Source: Gimesia maris
GTDB taxonomy: Bacteria > Planctomycetota > Planctomycetia > Planctomycetales > Planctomycetaceae
NCBI RefSeq assembly: GCF_008298035.1
Contig: NZ_CP042910.1
Coordinates: 3,859,001-3,923,000, forward strand
DNA: 64,000 nt
Direction: 5' to 3'
Position numbers and translations under genes: made by a program. How positions within the stretch are numbered: position 1 is the stretch's first letter; each line of letters starts with the position of its first letter. Under the pieces are notes generated by a model, which searched no databases, had not been told where the DNA came from, and saw only the letters and a list, made by a program, of their open reading frames with translations. Of this stretch, positions 56,155-64,000 are shown piece by piece.

Positions 56155-56694
56155 ATGATGGCGGCAATTGACTCGGAACGCGAACTTTCTGGAAGAACCC
56201 ATCCCGCGTGTTGTAATCTGGATTTATTATTGAAAAATTGCCAGATTGAGCAGGTCAGGAGGTCTGGCCCGGGAGGCCAGCATCGCAATAAAGTCGAAAC
56301 CGGCGTGGTCATCAAACATATCCCTACAAACTTTACCGGGGAAGCGTCTGAAAGACGTCAACAGGGGCGTAACCGCTCAATGGCCCTGTTTCGCTTGCGT
56401 GTAAATCTGGCGTTAGGCTATCGCATCTCAGAAATATCGGATGCTCCTTCTTTACTCTGGCAACGCAGAATCATGAAGGGAACTCTGAAAGTCAATTCAG
56501 AGCATGATGAGTTTCCGGCGCTGCTTGCTGAGGCACTCGATACAATTACCTGCTTTGAATTCGATGTGAAAGCCGCGAGTGAGTTTCTGAAATGTTCATC
56601 ATCCCAGTTAATCAAGTTTTTAAAGAAAGAACCTCGAGCATTTGCAGCAGTCAATCAACGTCGACTCGAAGCGGGCCTGCATCTTCTGAAATAA
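56155..56694 (+). CDS. Release-factor-like GGQ protein with an unfamiliar C-terminal domain
   Basis: 179 residues. SGPGGQHRNKVETGVVIKHIP (from residue 37) is the GGQ domain of class I release factors and the ArfB family. The catalytic GGQ is at 40-42. RRQQGRNRSMALFRLR follows, as in RF domain 3. There is no codon-recognition domain. The last ~80 residues (AEALDTITCFEFDVKAASEFLKC ... RLEAGLHLLK) are helical and differ from the basic tail of ArfB. A ribosome-rescue or peptidyl-tRNA hydrolysis role is inferred. The first ~25 residues are also unusual. The ribosome-binding site is weak. Downstream are DUF58 and TgpA genes. Confidence 0.72.
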   Translation: MMAAIDSERELSGRTHPACCNLDLLLKNCQIEQVRRSGPGGQHRNKVETGVVIKHIPTNFTGEASERRQQGRNRSMALFRLRVNLALGYRISEISDAPSLLWQRRIMKGTLKVNSEHDEFPALLAEALDTITCFEFDVKAASEFLKCSSSQLIKFLKKEPRAFAAVNQRRLEAGLHLLK

Positions 56695-56861
56695 TTTCTT
56701 CAGTAGTGCAAATCAGGACTGACAGGAATCGAAACCTTCTTGAACTCGCTTGAATTCAGCGTAGATCTTTCTCCGGTTGCTGCTAGAATAAATGAATCAA
56801 GAGGAAGGTACTTTCTTGTGAATCTACAGTCTTCCAGGGTATTCCACAGTATTGACCATAC

Positions 56862-58274
56862 ATGATAAATAACCTGCTTGAGTTCTGGCACAAAAGAAGT
56901 GAGTGGCGCCCCTGGCTGATCTTAATGCTGGTGGGCATCTTCATCTTTACTTACACCTTCCAGTTCCCGCTGACTCTGAAAGAAATACACCACAATCTCC
57001 CCCTGATCCTGAGATTTGCCAGCGCTGGATTATTCTTGTGGGGCCTGGCTAACATCTTGCTGGTCTTCTTCCCGGATTTAGAACGTTTTCAGGTAAAACG
57101 GATCGGGAGAAATCGAGTTTCACTGCCCCGCGATGGTGTTGTCTATCTTTTGATGATGACCGTGCTGTTTATCGGTTCGGTTCTGTCTCGTGAAAATATG
57201 CTGATGCTGGTGTTCGCCATGATGACCGGCCCTTTTGTGTTGAATGGTTGGATTACATACAGCATGCTGAAGAACATCCAGTTGAAACGGATTATTCCTC
57301 AACGCGTAATGGTAGGAGAAACGTTTACTGCAGAGATTCTGATGGAGAACAATAAACGGGTCATCGCAGCCTACCTGATGGAGGTCAACGACACGTTTAA
57401 AAATCAGAATGAGAATCTGGAAGCCTCAGTCGTGTTTCGACGGGTCGGACCGCGGCAGAAACTCTCTGCGCATTATTATGTCAAATTAATGCATCGGGGT
57501 ATTTATCAGTTTGGACCACTTCACGTTTCAACGCGTTATCCACTGGGGCTGGTCAAACGCGGGGCCATTTTTCACGAACAAAATGAAATTATAGTACACC
57601 CACAGATTGGTCGTTTAAGTTCACACTGGGCGGAAGATTTTTTTTCCATCGCAGAGATGGCCCAACAGAACCGCAGTCGTCGTGGTGTATTTGATGACGA
57701 ATTTAATCATATTCGCGAGTATCGAACAGGCGACAGTCAACGTGCGATCCACTGGCGCAGTTCTGCGCGACAGGGAGAACTGATGGTTCAGGAATATCAT
57801 CAGACTCGAAACTATGATCTGGTGATTGGCCTGGATTTGTGGCAGCCGGGAAATGCAAACCAAATGCAGCGGGAACGTGTGGAGTGGGCCATCTCGTTTG
57901 TTGGGACATTGTGTCGGGAGCATCTCAAGAACAGCCGTGATACTAAATTAACACTTGTTTCACAGGCAGCGACTTTGGAAGTATTAGAAGTCGGCATTGG
58001 TTCACAGGGGCTGGAATATCTGCTGGATTTTCTGGCGACGCTGGATCCGGGTAAACAATCCGCGTTAGGGGAATTTGCCAAAATTGTCTCCGAAACGGCC
58101 TCGGCGCGTACACGAACAGTTCTCGTTACAACACGGGAAGAAGAAAGTTCTTCAAATCGATTCAGTTTCAGTTCTCTGCTGGGGTCCCGCGGAAAAGAGA
58201 TCGCCGGTTCCTGCAAAACGATTGAGGCCGATCCGGAAATTCTCAGTCGCTGGCTGGTACTGGAATCGGACTGA
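56862..58274 (+). CDS. DUF58 domain membrane protein
   Basis: 470 residues. The N-terminal third has about four membrane segments. The DUF58 signature lies in HIREYRTGDSQRAIHWRSSA followed by GELMVQEYH. A vWA-like fold follows. Family members usually sit in MoxR-DUF58-TgpA clusters; here TgpA is 32 bases downstream, but no MoxR ATPase is upstream. Probably works with the transglutaminase at the membrane. Confidence 0.88.
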   Translation: MINNLLEFWHKRSEWRPWLILMLVGIFIFTYTFQFPLTLKEIHHNLPLILRFASAGLFLWGLANILLVFFPDLERFQVKRIGRNRVSLPRDGVVYLLMMTVLFIGSVLSRENMLMLVFAMMTGPFVLNGWITYSMLKNIQLKRIIPQRVMVGETFTAEILMENNKRVIAAYLMEVNDTFKNQNENLEASVVFRRVGPRQKLSAHYYVKLMHRGIYQFGPLHVSTRYPLGLVKRGAIFHEQNEIIVHPQIGRLSSHWAEDFFSIAEMAQQNRSRRGVFDDEFNHIREYRTGDSQRAIHWRSSARQGELMVQEYHQTRNYDLVIGLDLWQPGNANQMQRERVEWAISFVGTLCREHLKNSRDTKLTLVSQAATLEVLEVGIGSQGLEYLLDFLATLDPGKQSALGEFAKIVSETASARTRTVLVTTREEESSSNRFSFSSLLGSRGKEIAGSCKTIEADPEILSRWLVLESD

Positions 58275-58306
58275 TAGTAACCACATTATTTTTGAGAGCC
58301 TGACAG

Positions 58307-60625
58307 GTGAATTTAACTCTCACATTTCAGATCAGCATATACCTGCTTGTTTCTTTATCCAGCATCATGTTTATGATGGCAGAGGGGGGAGTGTTTCCAC
58401 AGCTGATAACAATTCCTCTCGGTCTGATCACTCTTTTTTTTACAGACCGCTGGGAAAAATTCAGTCTCAGCCCCCTCTGGGCAAATATTCTGGGGCTTCT
58501 GGCATTTCTGGTTGTGTGTGCGGAATTTACTTCCGATATCGAAAGCCGGTTACTCTCTGGAGCACATTTTCTGGTTTATCTGACCTGGATCATTCTCCTG
58601 CAGAAAAAAAGTGATACTCAGTACTGGTGGTTATGCGCGCTGGGTTTTCTGCAGATTGCTGTGGGAGCCGTGTTGACCGAATCTGGTTACTATGGTTTCT
58701 TGCTTGTGATTTACCTGTTCCTGTCGATCTGGACGCTTTCCGTCTTCTCGTTGCAACGGACACGCAATTCCTTTCTGCAATATGATTCGTCATCCCCGTT
58801 TCCGAAATCCGGAACTGTCAGGCAAGATCCCGGGTATTCACCTTTTAATCAGAAGAGTTATGTTCGCGGTGGTATTCAAACAGATCTTTCCAGGCAATGG
58901 CTGTCCATAGAATTTATTGGGGTCTGTTTTGGATATTTTGCCAGTGCCTTGCTGATTTCCATGTGTTTCTTTTTATTGATTCCCCGCTTATGGGTGAACC
59001 GCTCAATCTTTGATAATGAATCCCTGGCCGCGAGTGAAAAACCGATGGTTGGATTTACAGAAAAAGTCCAACTGGGAGAAATGGGAGAAATTCTGGAAAG
59101 CACGGAACGCGTACTGCAACTTTCCATTTACGACAACGAAACCGATGAGCCCGTATCCGTCTCCGATTTTGTAGCGCGATTCGGCACGGAAGAACCCCTG
59201 TTCAGGGGGGCCGTACTTTCAAGTTACAAGAACGGGAGCTGGAGTAAAATACGACGCCGGTCGCGCTGGAGGCTCTATAACTCGAAAGAACTTGACACCA
59301 GGCAGCTTTATCGACAGGAAATGGTATTGGATTCCATCGGTACCGAAGTCCTGTTTATCATGCAGCCTTTTGTCGGTATGGATATGTTGAGTAAAACCGA
59401 AAACAGTTTAAATCTGGAAACACTGGAAATTCGTCAGACACAACCTCCTGATGGCGAAGGAGAGACCAGGTACAACGTCTTTACTGCGAAAAAACAGTCT
59501 GACAATATCGTGATGGATCAGTTGGATAATGAAGCAATTTATCTTGAATTACCGGAAGAGGATCTGAAACGACTGATTTCATTTACTAAGAAACTGATGG
59601 CTGATCAACCGGAGTTGAAGACCGATCTTGAAAAAGCGAAGTTCATTGAATCATATCTTCGGGATTCCGGGGAGTTCAGTTACACGCTGAATATGTCAAT
59701 TCAGGATCCGAAAATCGATCCGGTCGAGGATTTTCTCTTTAACCGTAAATCGGGGCACTGTGAATATTACGCATCTGCCCTGTCATTAATGTTACGTGCC
59801 ATCGACATTCCCACACGCGTGATCAGCGGTTTTAAGGGAGGCGAAGAGGGGTATATTTCGAATCAATTTGAAGTACAGCAGCGTTATGCCCATTCCTGGG
59901 TTGAAGCTTTTATTGACGACCGCTGGCAGACTCTGGACGCCACACCCAGTCTGCAGCGTGCGGAAAGCGTTGCGCAGAACGCGGCTCCATTAGGCAGCTG
60001 GAAAAGTATCTCCAATGCCCTCACACAATTCTGGAATGATTATGTCATTGGTGTCTCGTTTCAACGTCAGAAAGCTGCCTTCTACGATCCGATGCTGCGT
60101 GCTGGTAAGAGATTAAAAAATCGACTGTATGATTTTCGTGTAACGGTAGTTGGTATAGTTAAGTCGATCAGGGCTTTTCTTTCATCCCCGCGACGCTGGT
60201 TCAGCTGGGAGGGGGCTGCTGCCGTTTTCATCATTGCTGGCCTGTTCTTTGGGATAAAGTGGCTGTTGGCAGTAACCATTCGGCTGTTTAGAAAACTACT
60301 CCAGAGGCAGGGAGAGCAGACGCGACAACTGCGTGCGGGAAATGTAGTATTCTATGAAAAGTTCCAGGCTTTGCTGGCAAACCGTGGCCTGGTGCGAAAT
60401 CCTGTCGAAACGCAGAAAGAGTTCACCAATCATGTCAAAACGGATTTGAGTACCGAACTCACTCAGGCACACCTGAATGAGACCCCAGATCTGTTCACAC
60501 AATTATTTTACCAGGTTCGCTATGGAGATCATCCACTCAATCCAGAGCAGTCAGAAGAACTGCAGCAGAAGCTCGCAGCACTTGAGATTGCTCTGACCAG
60601 AACCGAGGATCATCAGAAAGCCTGA
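58307..60625 (+). CDS. TgpA-like membrane transglutaminase
   Basis: 772 residues from GTG 58307. The N-terminal ~210 residues contain about six to seven membrane helices (DUF3488-like). The transglutaminase core is near 480-570, with the cysteine in GHCEYYASALSL, His in YAHSWVEAFI and Asp in TLDATP. The C-terminal ~150 residues include another helix and a DUF4129-like end. Paired with DUF58, 32 bases upstream. Only three bases separate its stop from the convergent permease stop. Confidence 0.88.
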   Translation: MNLTLTFQISIYLLVSLSSIMFMMAEGGVFPQLITIPLGLITLFFTDRWEKFSLSPLWANILGLLAFLVVCAEFTSDIESRLLSGAHFLVYLTWIILLQKKSDTQYWWLCALGFLQIAVGAVLTESGYYGFLLVIYLFLSIWTLSVFSLQRTRNSFLQYDSSSPFPKSGTVRQDPGYSPFNQKSYVRGGIQTDLSRQWLSIEFIGVCFGYFASALLISMCFFLLIPRLWVNRSIFDNESLAASEKPMVGFTEKVQLGEMGEILESTERVLQLSIYDNETDEPVSVSDFVARFGTEEPLFRGAVLSSYKNGSWSKIRRRSRWRLYNSKELDTRQLYRQEMVLDSIGTEVLFIMQPFVGMDMLSKTENSLNLETLEIRQTQPPDGEGETRYNVFTAKKQSDNIVMDQLDNEAIYLELPEEDLKRLISFTKKLMADQPELKTDLEKAKFIESYLRDSGEFSYTLNMSIQDPKIDPVEDFLFNRKSGHCEYYASALSLMLRAIDIPTRVISGFKGGEEGYISNQFEVQQRYAHSWVEAFIDDRWQTLDATPSLQRAESVAQNAAPLGSWKSISNALTQFWNDYVIGVSFQRQKAAFYDPMLRAGKRLKNRLYDFRVTVVGIVKSIRAFLSSPRRWFSWEGAAAVFIIAGLFFGIKWLLAVTIRLFRKLLQRQGEQTRQLRAGNVVFYEKFQALLANRGLVRNPVETQKEFTNHVKTDLSTELTQAHLNETPDLFTQLFYQVRYGDHPLNPEQSEELQQKLAALEIALTRTEDHQKA

Positions 60626-60628
60626 GGA

Positions 60629-61738
60629 TCAGGCGTCACGCAAACGCGGGTCTGATGCTTCCTGCAGGCCTTCTCCTATCAGGTTGTAAGCCAGGACTGC
60701 CAGGAAGATCGCCATCCCGGGGAAGAAAATCAGCCACCACATCTGCAGGTTCTGACGCCCGAGGTTCAGCAAAGTTCCCCAACTGGGATTAGGCGGTGGT
60801 GCGCCAAAGCCCAGAAAGCTGAGCCCGCTTTCAATCAGGATCGCAGCTGCAATTCCAAACGTGATCGGTACCAGCACGGGAGCCAGTGAGTTGGGAAGAA
60901 TATACCGGAAGATAATGCGAAACTGGCCGACACCGGTCGTTTTGGCAGCAAGCACAAAGTCACTTTCACGAAGTCTCATGAATTCCGCCCGCGCCAGCCG
61001 CGCAATCCCGGTCCAGCCGGTCAGCCCGATAATCGCCATCATATGCCAGATCGTGGGCGAATCAATAATGGCAATGATGGCGAGAATTAAAATCAGAGTG
61101 GGAATACACATCACGACTTCAATCATTCGACTGAGCCCCATATCGATCCATTTGCCATAGAATCCGGCCAAAGCGCCGACCAGAATCCCAATCACTCCCG
61201 CAATTCCCATCGAAACAAAGCCCACCAGCAATGCAATTGTGGTGCCATGTACCATCTGCGCAAACACATCGACACCACGCTGATCTGTACCAAACCAGTT
61301 GCGCAGACTGGGGGCCCCGTTATCCTGTGTCGGATTTCCGGGTTGACCTTTCCACTCATCGTCATAAACGCGGCGATAAGGGTCCTGGTAAACCAGAGGC
61401 CAGATCGCCCAGCTGTCAGGATCTTTCTGTTTGAGATTTTCCGGATAGCGGTTACGAAAGCGGTCTTTGTAAAAGACCGGGTTTTCCCACTGCCTCCGGA
61501 AGTATCCCAGCGCCGGGAAATAGATATGACCTTTGTATTTACAAATGATCGGTTTGGTTCCCGCAATCGCGGGAGCAAAGATTGCGACAAAACAGAGGAA
61601 ACCGATATAGATCAAGGCCATCATTGCCATTTTACGTCCCTTGAAACGCTGCCAGGTTTCTGCCCAGAAGCTGGGGGACTTTTTAAGGGTTTTCAGCTCT
61701 GCTGAAGTTTCCGTCTTGTTTTCTGATTGTTCTTGCAT
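60629..61738 (-). CDS. Peptide-type ABC transporter permease, OppC/DppC-like
   Basis: 369 residues. A polar N-terminal stretch is followed by one TM, a long loop of ~120 residues (residues ~60-160), then five TM helices typical of OppC. The EAA-like loop includes LARLARAEFMRLRESDFVLAAK. The long loop between TM1 and the core is larger than in E. coli OppC. Part of a transport set with the next two genes upstream; the ATPases are not downstream in this window. Confidence 0.88.
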   Translation of the reverse strand: MQEQSENKTETSAELKTLKKSPSFWAETWQRFKGRKMAMMALIYIGFLCFVAIFAPAIAGTKPIICKYKGHIYFPALGYFRRQWENPVFYKDRFRNRYPENLKQKDPDSWAIWPLVYQDPYRRVYDDEWKGQPGNPTQDNGAPSLRNWFGTDQRGVDVFAQMVHGTTIALLVGFVSMGIAGVIGILVGALAGFYGKWIDMGLSRMIEVVMCIPTLILILAIIAIIDSPTIWHMMAIIGLTGWTGIARLARAEFMRLRESDFVLAAKTTGVGQFRIIFRYILPNSLAPVLVPITFGIAAAILIESGLSFLGFGAPPPNPSWGTLLNLGRQNLQMWWLIFFPGMAIFLAVLAYNLIGEGLQEASDPRLRDA

Positions 61739-61798
61739 AGTGACTTAGTGATTCAAAAAAGATCTGCAATAAACACGTGAATTCGAGATGCATGGATT

Positions 61799-62785
61799 TC
61801 AGTGATCTGAAATCTTAACCCGGGGGTCTGCTAATGCATAAAAAATGTCCGCCAGCAGCTGGCCGGCCAGCGTCAGGATCGAAAACATCAAAGTCAAACC
61901 CATGATGGTCGGATAGTCTCGTTCCAGAATCGACTCGAAATATAGCTGCCCCATGCCAGGCCAGCTGAAGATTCGTTCGATGATCACGGAACCGCCCAGC
62001 AGCGAAGGTAACGTTAATCCGATCAAGGTGACCAGGGGGATAAACGTATTTCGAAAGGCATGCTTTACCAGCACGTTAATCGGTCCCAGGCCTTTGGCAC
62101 GAGCGGTGCGGATATAATCCTGCCGCAGTACTTCGTGCATGTTCGCTCGGATGAAACGGCTGTAATATGCAAGACTGCCATACGTATAACAGATGACCGG
62201 CATCAGTGCATGCTGGAAAATATCCCAGACCTGCTGACTGCTGCTCATCGAACTATAGTTATCGCTCTTCATGCCATACAGGGGGAGCCAGCCCAGCTTG
62301 TTGGCAAAATAGATTTGTAAAAACAACGCCGCGACAAAGCTGGGAAACGAATAGAGCATATACAGGATCGTTCCCATCGTACGCTCATCCAGTTTTCCCT
62401 GGCGTGCTGAGGAATACAGACCAAATGGAATTGCCAGCAGATAGGTCAGAAACAGGGATGTAATGGATAAAATCAGCGTCGGCCCTATGCGTTCATAAAT
62501 CAGCCTGGTGACAGGCTGTTTCCGGGAAATAGAACGTCCCAGGTCCAGTCGGCAGACATTCCCCACCCAGAGTACATAGGCTTCAGGCCAGGGTTTATCC
62601 AGACCATAAGCTTTACGCATCCGTTCGATATCAGCTGGGTTCAATTCTTTTCCCGGGTCAATCATCGCCATGTTGACGGAGATCGGAGATCCCGGCATGT
62701 TTCTGATCAGACCAAAAATGATGAAGGTGATCAATAACAGGGTAATTAACCCGATGAATAGCCTTCGCACGAGATAGCTGAACAT
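61799..62785 (-). CDS. Peptide-type ABC transporter permease, OppB/DppB-like
   Basis: 328 residues. Six membrane helices. MFSYLVRRLFIGLITLLLITF is the typical OppB start. The EAA-like loop includes SRFIRANMHEVLRQDYIRTARAKG. Forms the pore with the OppC-like protein encoded 60 bases downstream. The binding-protein gene is 109 bases upstream. Confidence 0.9.
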   Translation of the reverse strand: MFSYLVRRLFIGLITLLLITFIIFGLIRNMPGSPISVNMAMIDPGKELNPADIERMRKAYGLDKPWPEAYVLWVGNVCRLDLGRSISRKQPVTRLIYERIGPTLILSITSLFLTYLLAIPFGLYSSARQGKLDERTMGTILYMLYSFPSFVAALFLQIYFANKLGWLPLYGMKSDNYSSMSSSQQVWDIFQHALMPVICYTYGSLAYYSRFIRANMHEVLRQDYIRTARAKGLGPINVLVKHAFRNTFIPLVTLIGLTLPSLLGGSVIIERIFSWPGMGQLYFESILERDYPTIMGLTLMFSILTLAGQLLADIFYALADPRVKISDH

Positions 62786-62894
62786 GCTTCGTAATCAATC
62801 CGTAATGAGTAACAGCATTCTTCCCGAGACCCGTCAGGCATTTCTGCATGAGAACAGAAATGCCTGATGATCAGTTTGGTGAGTCAGTAACAGA

Positions 62895-64000
62895 CTAGTT
62901 TTCGGCTGGTTTCCAGAGACTGGAAAAGCCCGGCCCATACCCATAAGGGCCGCGCGGGCTGAATACATAGCCTCTCAGATCTTTGTTGAAGCCATAGAAG
63001 GAATTACGGAAGTAGAGCCAGGTATAAGGCTGATCCTCATACAGCAGCTCATGGATTTTGCCGTAGATCTTTGCTCTTTTTTCGACATCGAATTCACGAC
63101 GACCTTCTTCGAAAAGCTTGTCCACTTCGGGATTGGAGTAATTGACATAATTGCGAGCCGCTTCTGTCTTCCAGAGATTGATCGAAGTGTCCGGATCCGT
63201 ACCTGTTCCCCACCCTCCGAACATGGCCTGAAACTGATGATTTCGTGCCTTCTCCTGCATGACGGTGAATTCCGTGGGTTTCACTTCACAGATAACCCCG
63301 ATCTGGGCCAGATTCTCTTTCAGTAGAGTACAGATCGAGAGGGACAAAGGCTGGCTGGATGTCATGATACTGAAGCGGAATGGAATGACCTTGCCATCAA
63401 ATTCTTTATCGCGAATTCCATCACCATCGTGATCAATCCAGCCGGCGTCATCCAGCAGTTTCTCTGCTTTCGCCAGATTCTGCGTGTAAGGTTTGCTCAT
63501 GGGTTTAGGGGCCATCCAGGCTGTCTCATGATAAATGCCGGTACAAGGCTGATAGAGCCCGTAGCACAGTTCATCCAGCATCTCTTTATGATTGAAAGCG
63601 TAGGACATTGCCTGTCGCACTTCTTTATCCTTGAAGAACAGGGTTTCACAGTTCCAGCCAAAGTAGAAATATACCCATTCCAGACCGTTCGCTTTGGTAC
63701 AGGTCTTGTAGAAATCATCATCCTCGGTCTGTGTTTTCCACAGCTCGGGATTGAGTGCCATCTCGTCGATTTTCCCATTCTTCAAGGCAAGTAACGCAGT
63801 ATTGGGATCTTCAATGATGCGCAGACGCACCCTTTCAAAGTACGGTTTTGTGCGGACCTGCTTGCCATCCTGCATGTACCAGCTTTCGCGGCGTTTCAGC
63901 AGAATCTCCTGTCCCCGTTCCCGTTTTTCAATTTCATACGGCCCCCCTGTGACGGGTGCATTTTCGAATTTGACATGGTAGGGACTGTCCTGTAGTGTTG
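62895..64000 (-). CDS. Peptide ABC transporter substrate-binding protein, C-terminal part (runs off the window)
   Basis: About 367 residues visible; the reading frame stays open to the window edge, so the methionine codon at 63875 is internal. NAPVTGGPYEIEKRERGQ, a typical SBP_bac_5 motif, lies just beyond it. AMSYAFNHKEMLDELCYG and the C-terminal helices fit the same family. It should bind oligopeptides or other ligands in the periplasm and pass them to the permeases. The signal peptide is outside the window. Confidence 0.9.
   Translation of the reverse strand, partial: TLQDSPYHVKFENAPVTGGPYEIEKRERGQEILLKRRESWYMQDGKQVRTKPYFERVRLRIIEDPNTALLALKNGKIDEMALNPELWKTQTEDDDFYKTCTKANGLEWVYFYFGWNCETLFFKDKEVRQAMSYAFNHKEMLDELCYGLYQPCTGIYHETAWMAPKPMSKPYTQNLAKAEKLLDDAGWIDHDGDGIRDKEFDGKVIPFRFSIMTSSQPLSLSICTLLKENLAQIGVICEVKPTEFTVMQEKARNHQFQAMFGGWGTGTDPDTSINLWKTEAARNYVNYSNPEVDKLFEEGRREFDVEKRAKIYGKIHELLYEDQPYTWLYFRNSFYGFNKDLRGYVFSPRGPYGYGPGFSSLWKPAEN

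Noticed and set aside
60615-60640. Short stem GCCTGA/TCAGGC at the permease stop
   Set aside because: Only six base pairs with a three-base loop and a weak T tract.
1-64000. tRNA, rRNA, CRISPR arrays, insertion sequences, prophage
   Set aside because: I looked in the gaps for tRNA-like T-arm motifs, regular repeats and transposase motifs and found none; a dedicated tRNA/ncRNA search could still find short RNAs.

Overview
The window reads as a chromosomal segment of a planctomycete, most likely Gimesia/Planctomyces-like. That placement is inferred from gene content and roughly 50% GC, not from a search. The pointers are an ECF sigma factor, a zinc-ribbon Ser/Thr kinase, a sulfatase, an EF-hand secreted protein, a RoxA-like dihaem cytochrome, many secreted proteins of no known family, HtrA proteases and a DUF58 + TgpA pair. 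I recognise 48 protein-coding genes. I see no tRNA, rRNA, CRISPR array, insertion sequence or prophage.

Layout. 1-1.6 kb: partial ECF sigma factor and a cysteine-rich secreted alpha/beta hydrolase. 1.9-11.1 kb (minus strand): a five-gene nitrate assimilation operon, transcribed as nitrate/nitrite transporter, NirB-NirD fusion, FAD/NAD(P)H reductase, DmsB-DmsC fusion, molybdopterin nitrate reductase. 11.6-16.3 kb: quinolinate synthase, PIG-L deacetylase, dihaem cytochrome c, CPBP protease. 16.6-25 kb: Ser/Thr kinase, hypothetical secreted protein, ribosomal protein L27 with a strong terminator, HtrA protease, phosphofructokinase and a five-repeat lipoprotein. 25-31 kb: a 1238-residue secreted glycosidase-like protein and a pyruvate-decarboxylase-family enzyme. 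31-35.5 kb (minus strand): two related tiny secreted proteins, a degenerate GspE/PilB-type ATPase, DapA and a beta-hydroxyacid dehydrogenase.

35.8-38 kb: phospholipase-A2-like protein, class IV aminotransferase, phospholipid N-methyltransferase-like protein. 38-43.5 kb (minus strand): EF-hand protein, large secreted protein, PDZ-less HtrA protease, c-type cytochrome lipoprotein. 44-50.5 kb: cysteine-rich secreted protein, solute:sodium symporter, MurD, EpmB divergent from EF-P, small membrane protein. 50.6-60.6 kb: MiaB, epimerase-like protein, PLD-like protein, sulfatase, LRR lipoprotein, release-factor-like GGQ protein, DUF58 protein, TgpA transglutaminase. 60.6-64 kb (minus strand): two permeases and the partial binding protein of a peptide ABC transporter.

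How genes work together. The nitrate operon should import nitrate, reduce it to nitrite and then to ammonium. Its electron-transfer partners are unusual: a cytoplasmic-type (no Tat signal) NasA beside a ferredoxin-membrane-anchor fusion and a flavoprotein. EpmB and EF-P form a translation-modification pair. MurD shows a peptidoglycan step. Several neighbours are tail-to-tail with shared or nearly touching stop codons.

The best candidates for something undescribed are the DmsBC-coupled nitrate reductase, the pseudo-GspE with two tiny paralogous exported proteins beside it, the five-repeat lipoprotein and the GGQ protein with an unfamiliar C-terminal domain.
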